Shown here: in pieces, positions 1 to 7,288 of the stretch
Numbering within the stretch: position 1 is the first letter of the stretch
Layout: every line of letters begins with the position of its first letter
Source: Spirochaetaceae bacterium
Lineage (GTDB): Bacteria; Spirochaetota; Spirochaetia; Treponematales; Breznakiellaceae
DNA: 14,036 nt
NCBI GenBank assembly: GCA_031278295.1
Contig: JAITKQ010000044.1
Span: forward strand, 1-14,036
Reading direction: 5' to 3'
Made by a program: the position numbers and the translations under genes
Notes under the pieces: model-generated
The model's input: only the letters and a program-made list of their open reading frames with translations
Database searches by the model: none
What the model was told of the DNA's origin: nothing

Positions 1-9
1 TTTTTTAGC

Positions 10-258
10 GGCTGAAAGCCCCATTGAGGCTAAAGCCTCCTAAAATGTCCTTTTGCTAAAGCAATCTAAAACTTACGACTAAAACTCGTCCTTCTCAGTT
101 CCTTCTCCCTCTATCTTTAAATGTTTCTTGTCCCCATGCTCAAACTGGCGGCTCCCAAGTGCATACTCTGCCATATTATCACCTCCATCCGATGATAGTA
201 CGCCGTCCCTTCATAATCCAGCTAAAAGCTGACCGCCTAAAGGCGGTGGTTTTAAACC
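10..258. repeat. cluster of short hairpins with TAAA-type loops (possible non-autonomous element)
   Basis: Several short perfect inverted repeats lie at both sides of a tiny minus-strand ORF. They are GGCT/AGCC at 10-20 (loop GAA), GAGGC/GCCTC at 26-39 (loop TAAA), TTGC/GCAA at 53-64 (loop TAAA), ACGA/TCGT at 75-89, AGCT/AGCT at 220-230, ACCGCC/GGCGGT at 232-247 (loop TAAA) and GGTTT/AAACC at 248-258. Three share an identical TAAA loop although the stems differ in sequence, so the shape and loop seem conserved rather than the bases. Subterminal hairpins at both ends are a known trait of IS200/IS605-type elements and their non-autonomous derivatives, and this is the best guess for what it is. 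No transposase gene is present, and the left edge may lie outside the window. Confidence 0.45.
79..174 (-). CDS. 31-residue small ORF with strong ribosome binding site, unknown function
   Basis: I do not recognise this protein. On the minus strand an ideal GGAGGTGAT ribosome binding site (about 178-186) stands a few bases before an ATG at 174, and the frame runs 31 codons to TAG at 79-81. The product begins MAEYALGSRQFEHGDKK and ends EGTEKDEF; it is very charged, with no membrane segment and no cysteine. The start MAEY-x2-GS faintly recalls the first residues of IS200-type TnpA proteins, but the HUH and Tyr motifs are absent, so at most it is a relic. It sits between two groups of hairpins. 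It could be a small accessory protein, a decayed transposase start, or an unused frame after a good ribosome binding site. Confidence 0.35.
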   Translation of the reverse strand: MAEYALGSRQFEHGDKKHLKIEGEGTEKDEF

Positions 259-289
259 TGGCACATGGAAAAACCCTAGCATGACCGGA

Positions 290-305
290 GGGGGGGGGGG
301 GGGGG
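290..305 (+). repeat. homopolymeric tract of 16 G
   Basis: Sixteen consecutive G residues lie about 220 bp upstream of purE. Tracts this long slip during replication. In Treponema pallidum, poly-G tracts upstream of tpr genes change promoter output with their length. Here the distance to purE is larger than in such promoters, so an effect on the purine operon is uncertain. Confidence 0.9.
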
Positions 306-352
306 TACCGCCGATAGGCGCTTGTCGAGTCTGACGAGGAAGAGGCCCTGCG

Positions 353-408
353 GGGTGAATAGTGCCGGGAGAATTAGGAATGAGGAGTTAAGGGTGAACA
401 GTACCGGG
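353..408 (+). repeat. two imperfect 17-bp direct repeats
   Basis: GGGTGAATAGTGCCGGG at 353-369 and GGGTGAACAGTACCGGG at 392-408 match at 15 of 17 positions and lie 39 bp apart. Between them is a purine-rich stretch (GAATTAGGAATGAGGAG) of minisatellite-like character. A related purine-rich phrase with CCGGTGCCGGTGCC occurs again in the purE-purC spacer near 1072-1100, so the region may be decayed repeat DNA. The rest of 410-527 holds a T8 run near 430-440 and AT-rich DNA before purE. A possible promoter there (TATAAG at 508-513) has no well-spaced -35 partner, so I do not call one. Confidence 0.5.
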
Positions 409-527
409 GACATGGAAAATTTTGGGAAACTTTAACTTTTTTTTCTGGGGGAAACGGGTGAAAAGGCATCCGATGAGTGTTTTGGACCGCCTTGTCTATC
501 CGGCCCGTATAAGGCTACAGTTATACC

Positions 528-1037
528 ATGAAAGTGGCGTTAATTTTGGGTAGCGCGAGCGATCTTCCGGTCGCGGAGAAGGCCTTCGAGATGCTCGCTG
601 CTTTTGGCATTGGGTACGAGGCGCGTATACTGAGCGCTCACCGTACGGCGGACGCGACGGCGGATTTTTGCCGGAACGCGCGGGAGCGGGGTTTTGGCGT
701 GATAATCGCGTTCGCGGGGATGGCGGCCCACCTCGCCGGCGCGGCGGCGGCCCATACGACGCTGCCTGTAATCGGCGTTCCATGCAGGGGCGGCGTTCTG
801 GACGGGCTTGACGCGCTTCTTTCTACCACCCAGATGCCTTCCGGCGTACCGGTAGCCGCGGTCGCCCTTAACGGCGGGGTAAACGCGGCGCTGCTTGCCG
901 CCCGGATTCTTTCGTTGAGCGACAGCCGCCTTGCCGTGAAACTTGCGGACTACAAGCAGCGCCTTGCGGACGAAGTTTTTGAAAAAGACGCTGAATTACA
1001 GGCGCAAAATACGGGCCGTCAAGGTCCGGATCAGTAG
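528..1037 (+). CDS. purE: N5-carboxyaminoimidazole ribonucleotide mutase (PurE)
   Basis: PurE carries out the carboxylation step of purine synthesis that yields CAIR. The 169-residue product has the family signatures in order: GSASDLPVAEKA at the N-terminus (phosphate loop), SAHRTAD near residue 36 with the catalytic His, AGMAAHLAG near 63, LPVIGVP near 78, and the C-terminal SxxQMPSGVPVA plus NAALLAARIL block. The AAHL-G and QMPsGVPVA motifs are of the bacterial class I type, which uses N5-CAIR made by PurK. The class II (CO2-using) enzymes, as known from T. denticola, carry a GRSN motif instead. Class I usually reads GGAAHLPG, so Met for the second Gly and Ala for Pro are departures. No purK lies in this window. 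Length is normal. The start ATG has only a weak AAGG upstream. It is the first gene of purE-purC-purF. Confidence 0.93.
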   Translation: MKVALILGSASDLPVAEKAFEMLAAFGIGYEARILSAHRTADATADFCRNARERGFGVIIAFAGMAAHLAGAAAAHTTLPVIGVPCRGGVLDGLDALLSTTQMPSGVPVAAVALNGGVNAALLAARILSLSDSRLAVKLADYKQRLADEVFEKDAELQAQNTGRQGPDQ

Positions 1038-1167
1038 TGGGGGTAATGGAAGACCCGCGTGCGGGGCTGGAATTAGGGGGAGCAGTGAGCCGGTGCCGGT
1101 GCCATATAGCCGAAAATGCGCCGCTCTGAACCAAGCCGCTCCCCCTTTTGTAAAAAAGGAAATCAAA

Positions 1168-1914
1168 TTGAACGGTAAATACAGGAAACTGGAAAAGCTT
1201 TACGAAGGCAAGGCAAAAAAAGTGTTCATGACGGACGTGGAAGGCGTGTACGTTGTGGAGTACAAAGACGACGCGACCGCCGGCAACGGGGCAAAAAGGG
1301 GCGTAGTCCGGGGCAAGGGTGTGGTAAACAACCGTGTTACGAACCATCTGATGCGGTTTTTGGAGGAGCGCGGGATTCCGACACACCTGATAGAAGAGTT
1401 GAGCGGGACCGAAACGGCGGTGCGGCGGCTTAACATTGTGCCGCTCGAAGTGATAGTCCGCAACATTGCGGCGGGCAGCCTTGCGGCCAGGCTGGGGCTT
1501 GCGGAGGGGACGCGGCTCCGTTCCACCGTGCTGGAGTACTGCTACAAGGACGACGCGCTGGGCGACCCGATGGTGAACGAGTACCACATTGCCGCGATGG
1601 GCTGGGCAAGTACGGATGAACTAAAAACGATTGCGGAGCTTTCTTTCAGGATAAACGACGCGCTTGGCGGGTACCTTAGGGGCTTCGGCATAGAGCTAAT
1701 CGATTTTAAACTGGAGTTTGGTAGCTTGTACACGGCGGACACTTCGTCATCGGGCGGTAAAATCATGCTCGCGGACGAGATTTCGCCGGACACATGCCGT
1801 TTTTGGGACATAAAAACCGGCGAAAAGCTGGACAAGGACAGGTTTCGCCGTGATTTGGGCGGCGTGGAAGATGCTTACAACGAGGTTATGCGGCGTCTTT
1901 TGGGTCAGGGTTGA
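1168..1914 (+). CDS. purC: phosphoribosylaminoimidazole-succinocarboxamide synthase (SAICAR synthetase)
   Basis: PurC joins CAIR and aspartate with ATP to give SAICAR, the step after PurE. The N-terminal KLYEGKAKKV motif (about residues 10-19) binds the nucleotide phosphates. Further family blocks are VPLEVIVRNIAAGSLA, EYHIAA, GFGIELIDFKLEFG and the late LADEISPDTCRFWD. The open frame extends upstream to an ATG at 943 inside purE, but I chose TTG at 1168: AAGGA at 1156-1160 is spaced 7 bases before it, and the resulting 248 residues match the usual length, with the conserved motif close to the start. The extension would be a low-complexity sequence overlapping purE in another frame. The start is about 130 bp after purE, and purF follows after 12 bp. 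Confidence 0.93.
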   Translation: MNGKYRKLEKLYEGKAKKVFMTDVEGVYVVEYKDDATAGNGAKRGVVRGKGVVNNRVTNHLMRFLEERGIPTHLIEELSGTETAVRRLNIVPLEVIVRNIAAGSLAARLGLAEGTRLRSTVLEYCYKDDALGDPMVNEYHIAAMGWASTDELKTIAELSFRINDALGGYLRGFGIELIDFKLEFGSLYTADTSSSGGKIMLADEISPDTCRFWDIKTGEKLDKDRFRRDLGGVEDAYNEVMRRLLGQG

Positions 1915-1926
1915 ACCGTAAACACC

Positions 1927-3360
1927 ATGGTACACGAAGAATGCGGACTTTTCGGCATTTATGCCAACGGCAATGTTCCTGTAAGCGAAAATTTGGCTTA
2001 TATATGTTATACAGGCCTCTACGCGGTGCAGCACCGCGGGCAGGAAAGCGCCGGGATAGCGCTGAACAGTAACGGCTTGATCACCAGCAGGCGCGATCTT
2101 GGCCTTATCTCCGAGGTGTTCACGCCGGAAAATCTAAACCTCTTGGGCTCAGGCGGCGCGGGAGAGATCGCGATAGGCCATGTCCGTTACGCGACTACAG
2201 GGAACAGACGCCGCCACAACGCCCAGCCTCTGGTGGTAAAGCATATCAAGGGTTCGCTCGCGCTGGGACATAACGGTAACCTGACCAACGCCGCCACGCT
2301 CCGCCGGGAACTTGAATTGCAGGGCAGCATCTTTCATTCATCCAGCGATACGGAGGTGATAATCCACACTATAGTGCGCGAGCGGCTGTCGGCGGGCAGC
2401 ATAGAAAAGGCTGTCGAGGCGGCGTATCCCAGGCTGAGCGGCGCTTTTTCGCTTGCGCTGATGAGCAGGCGCAAGCTGATAGCCTGCCGCGATCCAAATG
2501 GTTTCCGGCCTCTCTGCATGGGCAAGCTCGGCGATAGCGTCGTGTTTGCCAGCGAAAGCTGCGCGCTGAGCGCGGCGGGCGCGGAATTTGTCCGTGATGT
2601 GGAGCCGGGCGAGATTGTCGTTGTCAGCGATGAGGGGGTGTCGAGTATCAGGACATACTGCGGCAGGCCCTCGTCCCTCTGTGTGTTCGAATACGTGTAC
2701 TTCGCCCGCCCCGATTCGGTGATTGACGGCGTTTCGGTGCACGACGCGCGCGTACGCGCCGGCGAAATTCTGGCAACGGAACATCCCGCCCGTGCGGACA
2801 TAGTGGTAGGCATCCCTGATTCGGGGCTTGACGCGGCGCTCGGTTACTCACGGGCAAGCGGCATTCCTTATGACACCGGGATGATAAAGAGCAAGTATGT
2901 AGGCCGCACGTTTATTAGCCCGAATCAGGAACTGCGCGAGGCCGGCGTCCGGATAAAACTGAACCCGATTGTATCCGTCGTGAACGGCAGGCGGGTGGTG
3001 CTTGTTGACGATTCGATAGTGCGCGGTACGACAAGCCGCCGGATAATAGAGCTTTTGCGGCGGGCCGGCGCAACGGAAGTCCACATGAGACTCTCCTGTC
3101 CGCCGTTCAGACACCCCTGCTACTTCGGTACCGACATAGACACGCGGGAAAACCTTATCGCCCACGACCATGAGCTTTACGAAATACGTGATATAATACA
3201 GGCGGACACGCTGGGTTTCCTTTCGATAGACGCGCTTTCCAAAATAAGCTCAGGCTGCACATCCGGGCTGTGCAGGGCCTGTTTTTCCGGCCTTTACCCT
3301 ATCGATGTTTCCGGCGTACAGTTGAAAACGGAATTCGAGCAGGATATCGATACGGATTGA
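1927..3360 (+). CDS. purF: amidophosphoribosyltransferase (glutamine PRPP amidotransferase)
   Basis: PurF makes phosphoribosylamine from PRPP and glutamine, the committed step of purine synthesis. The protein starts MVHEECGLFGIY: Cys6 is the expected N-terminal nucleophile, so a five-residue propeptide is probably cut off as in the B. subtilis type. The Ntn-hydrolase half contains HVRYATTG and GHNGNLTN. The transferase half holds the PRPP loop VVLVDDSIVRGTT with acidic pair D361/D362. Cys252, Cys398, Cys449 and Cys452 have spacings of 146, 51 and 3, very close to those of the four [4Fe-4S] cysteines of B. subtilis PurF (146, 55, 3). So this is an iron-sulfur, probably oxygen-labile form. Length of 477 is normal. 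It ends the purine operon; a lipoprotein gene follows after 41 bp. Confidence 0.96.
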   Translation: MVHEECGLFGIYANGNVPVSENLAYICYTGLYAVQHRGQESAGIALNSNGLITSRRDLGLISEVFTPENLNLLGSGGAGEIAIGHVRYATTGNRRRHNAQPLVVKHIKGSLALGHNGNLTNAATLRRELELQGSIFHSSSDTEVIIHTIVRERLSAGSIEKAVEAAYPRLSGAFSLALMSRRKLIACRDPNGFRPLCMGKLGDSVVFASESCALSAAGAEFVRDVEPGEIVVVSDEGVSSIRTYCGRPSSLCVFEYVYFARPDSVIDGVSVHDARVRAGEILATEHPARADIVVGIPDSGLDAALGYSRASGIPYDTGMIKSKYVGRTFISPNQELREAGVRIKLNPIVSVVNGRRVVLVDDSIVRGTTSRRIIELLRRAGATEVHMRLSCPPFRHPCYFGTDIDTRENLIAHDHELYEIRDIIQADTLGFLSIDALSKISSGCTSGLCRACFSGLYPIDVSGVQLKTEFEQDIDTD

Positions 3361-3401
3361 CGGCGCTACGCCGCCATTATCCCAATATTCAGAGGTAATT
3401 A

Positions 3402-4037
3402 GTGAAAAAATATTTAACGGTGTTTACCGCGTTCATGCTGACGGCCTGTCTTGGTATGGAAACTGAAATTGACATTAAAGAGAACGGCAGCGGTACGCTG
3501 GCCATGACGTACCGCATCTCGGACGAGTTGTTTTCGCCGGGCACTTTGCCCGGCAATGAGAATTTACCGTCCGTGCCAATAGGCAAAGAAGATTTTGAAC
3601 GGACATTCAGCCGTATACCGGGGATGGGTATGGTTTCGTACTCGGAAAAAGAGGATGGGGGCGATAAGCTTTTCCTGATAAAGGCAAGGTTTGAGAACCT
3701 TGATTCGCTGACAAGTTTCCTTGACGCGAACGGAAGACAGGCTACGCTTGAGCGAAAGGACGGTAAAACGATCCTTTCGGTAAGTTTTGATCTGGACAAG
3801 AATTATGTTGATACGGATCTTGCGCCCATCCTCCCGCTGATTTTTGAAAATTATTCTTTTGATTTTAAAATTTCACTCCCGCGGAACTGCGAGGTATCCT
3901 ATATGGACGGGGCCGGCGCCGAATTGTCCGCCATGCCTTACGGTGAAACGAACCTTGCCTCAAAAAGTGTAGCCTTCCATTCCCCCATGGCCGATCTTTT
4001 CTCGGGCGGAAGCGGAACGATGGTGATAAGCTGGTGA
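3402..4037 (+). CDS. putative lipoprotein, LppM-like, unknown function
   Basis: The GTG start at 3402 is preceded by AGAGG at 3391-3395. The product has 211 residues and begins MKKYLTVFTAFMLTAC: two lysines, a hydrophobic core and a lipobox LTAC, so Cys16 should be lipidated and the protein held in a membrane facing the periplasm or surface. The mature part opens with METEIDIKENGSGTLAMTYR, a pattern seen in the LppM-type lipoprotein domain (beta-rich, 'ikenGsG'). The protein ends at GTMVISW with no C-terminal membrane segment. No enzymatic motif is visible. It follows purF in the same direction and could be read through from the purine operon, but a functional tie to purines is not implied. 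Confidence 0.75.
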   Translation: MKKYLTVFTAFMLTACLGMETEIDIKENGSGTLAMTYRISDELFSPGTLPGNENLPSVPIGKEDFERTFSRIPGMGMVSYSEKEDGGDKLFLIKARFENLDSLTSFLDANGRQATLERKDGKTILSVSFDLDKNYVDTDLAPILPLIFENYSFDFKISLPRNCEVSYMDGAGAELSAMPYGETNLASKSVAFHSPMADLFSGGSGTMVISW

Positions 4038-4251
4038 GGCGCGGGCCCTCATCATAGGCCCGATTCTGAAGGAATCGGGATTTACCGGTGAAAACATATA
4101 CGGGAAAGCCTGGACAGCTTTTGCGGACGGGAAGAAAAAGAGGCGGGTGAATTTGGAAGCCGGCTATGTGTTAAGGCTTGAAAACGGATACGAATGGGTT
4201 TTGGAGGCGAAAGCGCCTGATCAAAAGCTTAAAAACGATGACAATTTGTAG
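4030..4251 (+). pseudogene. coding remnant, C-terminal fragment of an unknown protein
   Basis: A 74-codon open stretch in the frame +1 to the lipoprotein gene ends with TAG at 4249-4251. It has no ATG, GTG or TTG near its left end. From about 4080 it reads GENIYGKAWTAFADGKKKRR, then NLEAGYVLRLENGYEWVLEA, which has the composition of a real protein (balanced charge, aromatic residues, codon use like its neighbours). I take it as the tail of a gene whose 5' part is lost, or of a frameshifted extension of the upstream lipoprotein gene. It could also be a short gene with an unusual start. I do not recognise the family. Confidence 0.4.
4059..4079 (+). terminator. hairpin after lipoprotein gene, possible terminator
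   Basis: CCCGATTC at 4059-4066 and GAATCGGG at 4072-4079 form a perfect 8-bp stem with a 5-base loop, 21 bp after the lipoprotein stop codon. Only a short ATTTA follows, so as an intrinsic terminator it is weak. It lies inside the coding remnant, which supports that the remnant is not translated as a full gene. Confidence 0.35.
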
Positions 4252-4312
4252 CAGACGTACAGTCAGGCGGCCCGTCCTGAGATCAGAAATAATTATTTTA
4301 CCCTGAGGCTGT

Positions 4313-4438
4313 TCCAAAATTTCAGCTTTTGGACGACAAATTTCGCTTGCCCGTCTTAGCTAAATTTAGCGCCTAGACTTCCTTATCGGCTTAGGCAGGC
4401 GGCAAAACGTCAGGCAAAACAGCTTAAGGCTGTTTTGC
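4313..4438. repeat. series of hairpins in convergent spacer
   Basis: The gene-free part 4252-4447 lies between two converging genes and holds several inverted repeats: TCCAAAA/TTTTGGA at 4313-4333, the 12-bp palindrome GCTAAATTTAGC at 4359-4370, GCCTA/TAGGC at 4371-4396, and the strongest one, GCAAAACAGC at 4414-4423 with GCTGTTTTGC at 4429-4438 (10-bp arms, 5-base loop). The last stands 9 bp from the stop of the minus-strand gene at 4448 and could end transcription from that side, though no clear T run follows. The dense packing of stems suggests a structured repeat unit or bidirectional terminator. No protein is evident. Confidence 0.5.
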
Positions 4439-4447
4439 GGCGGACTC

Positions 4448-4681
4448 TCATTCACCTATGCCGATGCCGGACGCGTCGATATTTTTGTCAAGCTGCGGGC
4501 CGGGCGGCGGGCGTTTAATCTTTTTTCGCTTGGCAACGGATACCTTTGAGACGGGTTTTCCGCTAAAGTTTGTAACGTAGCTTACCAGAGACCAGTAGAT
4601 CAGTATCACAACGGCCATGGCGATGACCTGCCATGAGCTCAGGATATGTTTCAAAACATTTAATAATTCTTGTGAAAACAT
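4448..4681 (-). CDS. small single-span membrane protein, unknown function
   Basis: The 77-residue product has a short polar N-terminus, one hydrophobic span at about residues 17-36 (WQVIAMAVVILIYWSLVSYV), then a basic stretch VAKRKKIKRPPPG and a polar tail. By the positive-inside rule the basic tail should be cytoplasmic. A run of G residues before the ATG (GGGGGGA on the minus strand, 4686-4692) can serve as ribosome binding site. The gene lies about 170 bp downstream of lon in the same direction. I do not recognise a named family; its size, membrane span and ribosome binding site make it likely to be real. Confidence 0.65.
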   Translation of the reverse strand: MFSQELLNVLKHILSSWQVIAMAVVILIYWSLVSYVTNFSGKPVSKVSVAKRKKIKRPPPGPQLDKNIDASGIGIGE

Positions 4682-4848
4682 TGAGTCCCCCCAACATTCA
4701 TATCGGCAATATTTTCAGGCCCCAAAAGACCGCATCGGTACAAATTACAGTTACAGGTAAAACCGCCATCAACACGTTTCAGCCGCGGTTTTTACCGGCA
4801 GATTTTTACCGGCAGAATCGACGGGCATCCCCCCTCTGCCGGGCGGCC

Positions 4849-7218
4849 TCAGTCGGGAAGGGCCAGACCCAGCACTTCCTCGAAACGTTCGACCGGGTGG
4901 AACTCGATGCCTTTTTTTACAAGGTCCGGTATGTCGTCCAGATCGCGCACATTCTGCTTTGGTATGATGATGTGCCTAGCCCTGTTTCGCTGGGCGGCTA
5001 CGGTTTTTTCCTTGAGGCCGCCTATAGGCAAAACCTGCCCTGTAAGGCTAAGCTCACCCGTCATCGCGAGGTTCGGGGCGATGGTTTTTTTGCGCATCAT
5101 GGAAAGCAACGCGGTTGCCATGGTGATTCCGGCGGAAGGACCGTCCTTGGGCGTGGCGCCTTCGGGAATATGCAGGTGGATATGGTTTTTTTCGAACCAC
5201 TCGTATTCAAGGCCGTACCTTTCCAGTCCCAGCTTGCGGGCATAGGTCATGGCGATTGCCGCGGACTCTTTCATTATATCGCCCATCTTGCCGGTAAGCG
5301 TAAACCCTTCCTTGCCCGGCATGGAGGTGGCTTCGATTATCAGCGTATCGCCCCCCATGTTTGTCCACGCAAGGCCCACGGACATACCCGGACGGTCGGC
5401 CTTTTTGTACACGCCTTCCGGAAAGATCGGCTTGCCCAGGTGCTTTTCGATCATTCTCTTGTCAATCATGAACCGTGCCGGTACGGACTTGCTTCCGTCC
5501 TTGCTTTCCTCGGCCTCGACAATCTGCTTGGCCAGCTTGCGGTGAATCTTGTCCAGATTCTTTTCAAAGTTACGTACACCCGCCTCACGCGCGTAACCGT
5601 TGGCGATGTGTAGCAGGGATTCTTTGGTGTACTTAACCTTATTCTTTTTGATACCGTTCTTTTCAAGACTTTTGGGCAGCAGGTAGTGCTTCGCTATTTC
5701 AAGTTTTTCCGTGTCGATGTAACCGGGCAGCTCTATCACCTCCATCCGGTCGATCAGCGGGGGTGGTATCGTGTCGAGCGTGTTGGCGGTAACGATAAAG
5801 AATATATGCGATATGTCGAAGGGCAGGTCCAGGTAATGGTCGCGGAAAGCAATGTTCTGTTCCGGGTCAAGCACCTCCAGCAGCGCACTGGACGGGTCAC
5901 CCTGAAAACTGGCTCCCATCTTGTCTATCTCGTCAATCATGAAGACAGGGTCCTTCGCCTTGCATATTTTAAGCCCTTGGATGATTTTTCCGGGCATGGA
6001 CCCTATGTAGGTCCTGCGGTGTCCCTTGATTTCCGCCTCGTCCCTCATGCCGCCTACCGAAAAGCGGAAAAACTGTTTGCCGAGAGCGTGGGAGATGGAA
6101 CGTCCCACCGACGTTTTGCCGACGCCGGGGGGGCCTACAAGGCAGATGATAGAGCCTTTGTTGTCCTGCCTGAGTTTTCGCACGGCAAGGTATTCGGCAA
6201 TACGGGTTTTCACGTCCTTCAAGCCGTAATGGTCGCCCTCCAGGATGGCGGACGCCTTGGCCAGGTCGAAATTCTCAGGCTGGGGGTTGAGCCAGGGCAG
6301 TTCGACAATCCAGTCAAGGTAGTTGCGTGTAACGATAAATTCGGCGGAATTAGGCTCCATCAGGCTGAATTTCTCCAGTTCCTCGTCCACAGTATCTTTT
6401 ATCTCGCCTTCAAACTTGAAAGAATCGATCTTTTCTTTGATGCGCTTGTATTCCGAGCTTTTCGCGTCCGCAGCCTGACCCAGTTCTGTCCGGATTACCT
6501 TCAACTCTTCTTTCAGGAAGTACTCACGCTGTGATTTTTCGATTTTATCGTTGATCTCACGCTGAATCCGCTTCTGAATCCGCAACAGTTCCTGTTCTTT
6601 TTTGATATAGACCAGCACCTGCTCCATCCTTTTGCGGACATTGAACACTTCCAGAACCTTTTGTTGTTCGTTTCTGTCGATGTTGAGTATGCTGGCAATG
6701 AAGTCGGCTATCTTGCCAGGGTGGTCTATGTTCACCATATTTAGCCGCATCTCTTCGGAAAACAGCGGGTTATTCTCGGAGATCTGCTTCATCTCGCTGA
6801 TCAGGGCGCGAGTCAGCGCCTTTACCTCGCTCGTATCGTCTTCCTCATCCTCAACATAGCTGACCGCCGCGATGATGGGGTTCGCGGGGCTGATCGCTTT
6901 TTTTATGACAAAGCGCTTGATAGTGGATATGAATACGTTCAATCCGCCGTCCGGCAGGTTGATTTTTTTGACGATTTTGGCAACCGTCCCCACCTTGTAG
7001 AGATCGCCTATATCGGGCGATTCGGAATCATGCTCCATAAGCACGAGCCCGACATGACCGTCGCGGGAAGCCGTCTCATCGACAACACGCACATCGACCG
7101 GGTTGCCAATCATCACAGGGGTAAAAATCCCCGGAAAAATCGGACGCCCCACAAGCGCCACAATGGGCAGTTTTGGGGGCAATATCTGTTCTATAGGTAC
7201 TACACTCTGTTCAGCCAT
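4849..7218 (-). CDS. lon: ATP-dependent protease LonA
   Basis: Lon degrades damaged and short-lived regulatory proteins in the cytoplasm as a ring of identical subunits. The 789 residues show the full LonA plan. The N-terminal substrate domain begins with LPIVALVGRPIFPGIFTPV, and a coiled coil follows near 205-260 (KKEQELLRIQKRIQREINDK). The AAA+ module has Walker A GPPGVGKTS at 362-370, Walker B VFMIDEIDKMG, and a TANTLDTIPPPLIDRME sensor/arginine block. The protease domain has catalytic Ser695 in DGPSAG and the catalytic Lys within GGLKEK (736/738). All key residues are present. An AGGGG ribosome binding site lies just before the ATG. The 500-bp upstream spacer is rich in repeats and contains a promoter-like pair close to the start. 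Confidence 0.97.
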   Translation of the reverse strand: MAEQSVVPIEQILPPKLPIVALVGRPIFPGIFTPVMIGNPVDVRVVDETASRDGHVGLVLMEHDSESPDIGDLYKVGTVAKIVKKINLPDGGLNVFISTIKRFVIKKAISPANPIIAAVSYVEDEEDDTSEVKALTRALISEMKQISENNPLFSEEMRLNMVNIDHPGKIADFIASILNIDRNEQQKVLEVFNVRKRMEQVLVYIKKEQELLRIQKRIQREINDKIEKSQREYFLKEELKVIRTELGQAADAKSSEYKRIKEKIDSFKFEGEIKDTVDEELEKFSLMEPNSAEFIVTRNYLDWIVELPWLNPQPENFDLAKASAILEGDHYGLKDVKTRIAEYLAVRKLRQDNKGSIICLVGPPGVGKTSVGRSISHALGKQFFRFSVGGMRDEAEIKGHRRTYIGSMPGKIIQGLKICKAKDPVFMIDEIDKMGASFQGDPSSALLEVLDPEQNIAFRDHYLDLPFDISHIFFIVTANTLDTIPPPLIDRMEVIELPGYIDTEKLEIAKHYLLPKSLEKNGIKKNKVKYTKESLLHIANGYAREAGVRNFEKNLDKIHRKLAKQIVEAEESKDGSKSVPARFMIDKRMIEKHLGKPIFPEGVYKKADRPGMSVGLAWTNMGGDTLIIEATSMPGKEGFTLTGKMGDIMKESAAIAMTYARKLGLERYGLEYEWFEKNHIHLHIPEGATPKDGPSAGITMATALLSMMRKKTIAPNLAMTGELSLTGQVLPIGGLKEKTVAAQRNRARHIIIPKQNVRDLDDIPDLVKKGIEFHPVERFEEVLGLALPD

Positions 7219-7235
7219 AATTCCCCTATGGTTAA

Positions 7236-7264
7236 AGTATACCGGAATCCGTCCACAAGCACAA
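7236..7264 (-). promoter_or_regulatory. probable lon promoter, with box shared with the sigma gene
   Basis: On the minus strand TTGTGC (7259-7264), a 17-bp spacer and TATACT (7236-7241) make a fair sigma70-type promoter, ending 17 bases before the lon ATG. The leader would be only about 10 bases, just enough for the ribosome binding site. Within the spacer, ACGGATTC (7245-7252) stands 3 bp before TATACT; the same octamer stands 4 bp before an identical TATACT ahead of the ECF sigma gene. This may mark a shared regulator or sigma factor. Confidence 0.45.
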
Positions 7265-7288
7265 GCATTCGAATTGCGCCGCCGGCAG

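Noticed and set aside
10..258. CRISPR-like array from repeated hairpins
   Set aside because: The stems differ in sequence, spacing is irregular and there are no direct repeats or cas genes.
482..513. purE promoter TTGGAC with TATAAG
   Set aside because: The spacer is 20 bp, too long for a confident sigma70 promoter.
943..1167. N-terminal extension of purC back to ATG 943, overlapping purE
   Set aside because: The added residues are low-complexity, overlap purE in another frame, and TTG at 1168 has a proper ribosome binding site and gives normal PurC length.
868..1587. 239-codon minus-strand frame opposite purE/purC
   Set aside because: Antisense to conserved purE and purC; GC-rich third positions produce such open frames.
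4633..5613. 326-codon plus-strand frame opposite the lon 3' end
   Set aside because: It is antisense to well-conserved lon coding sequence and its product has shadow-like composition; no motif or start signal.
5686..6534. 282-codon plus-strand frame opposite the lon AAA+ region
   Set aside because: Shadow of lon in the complementary frame; lon explains this DNA fully.
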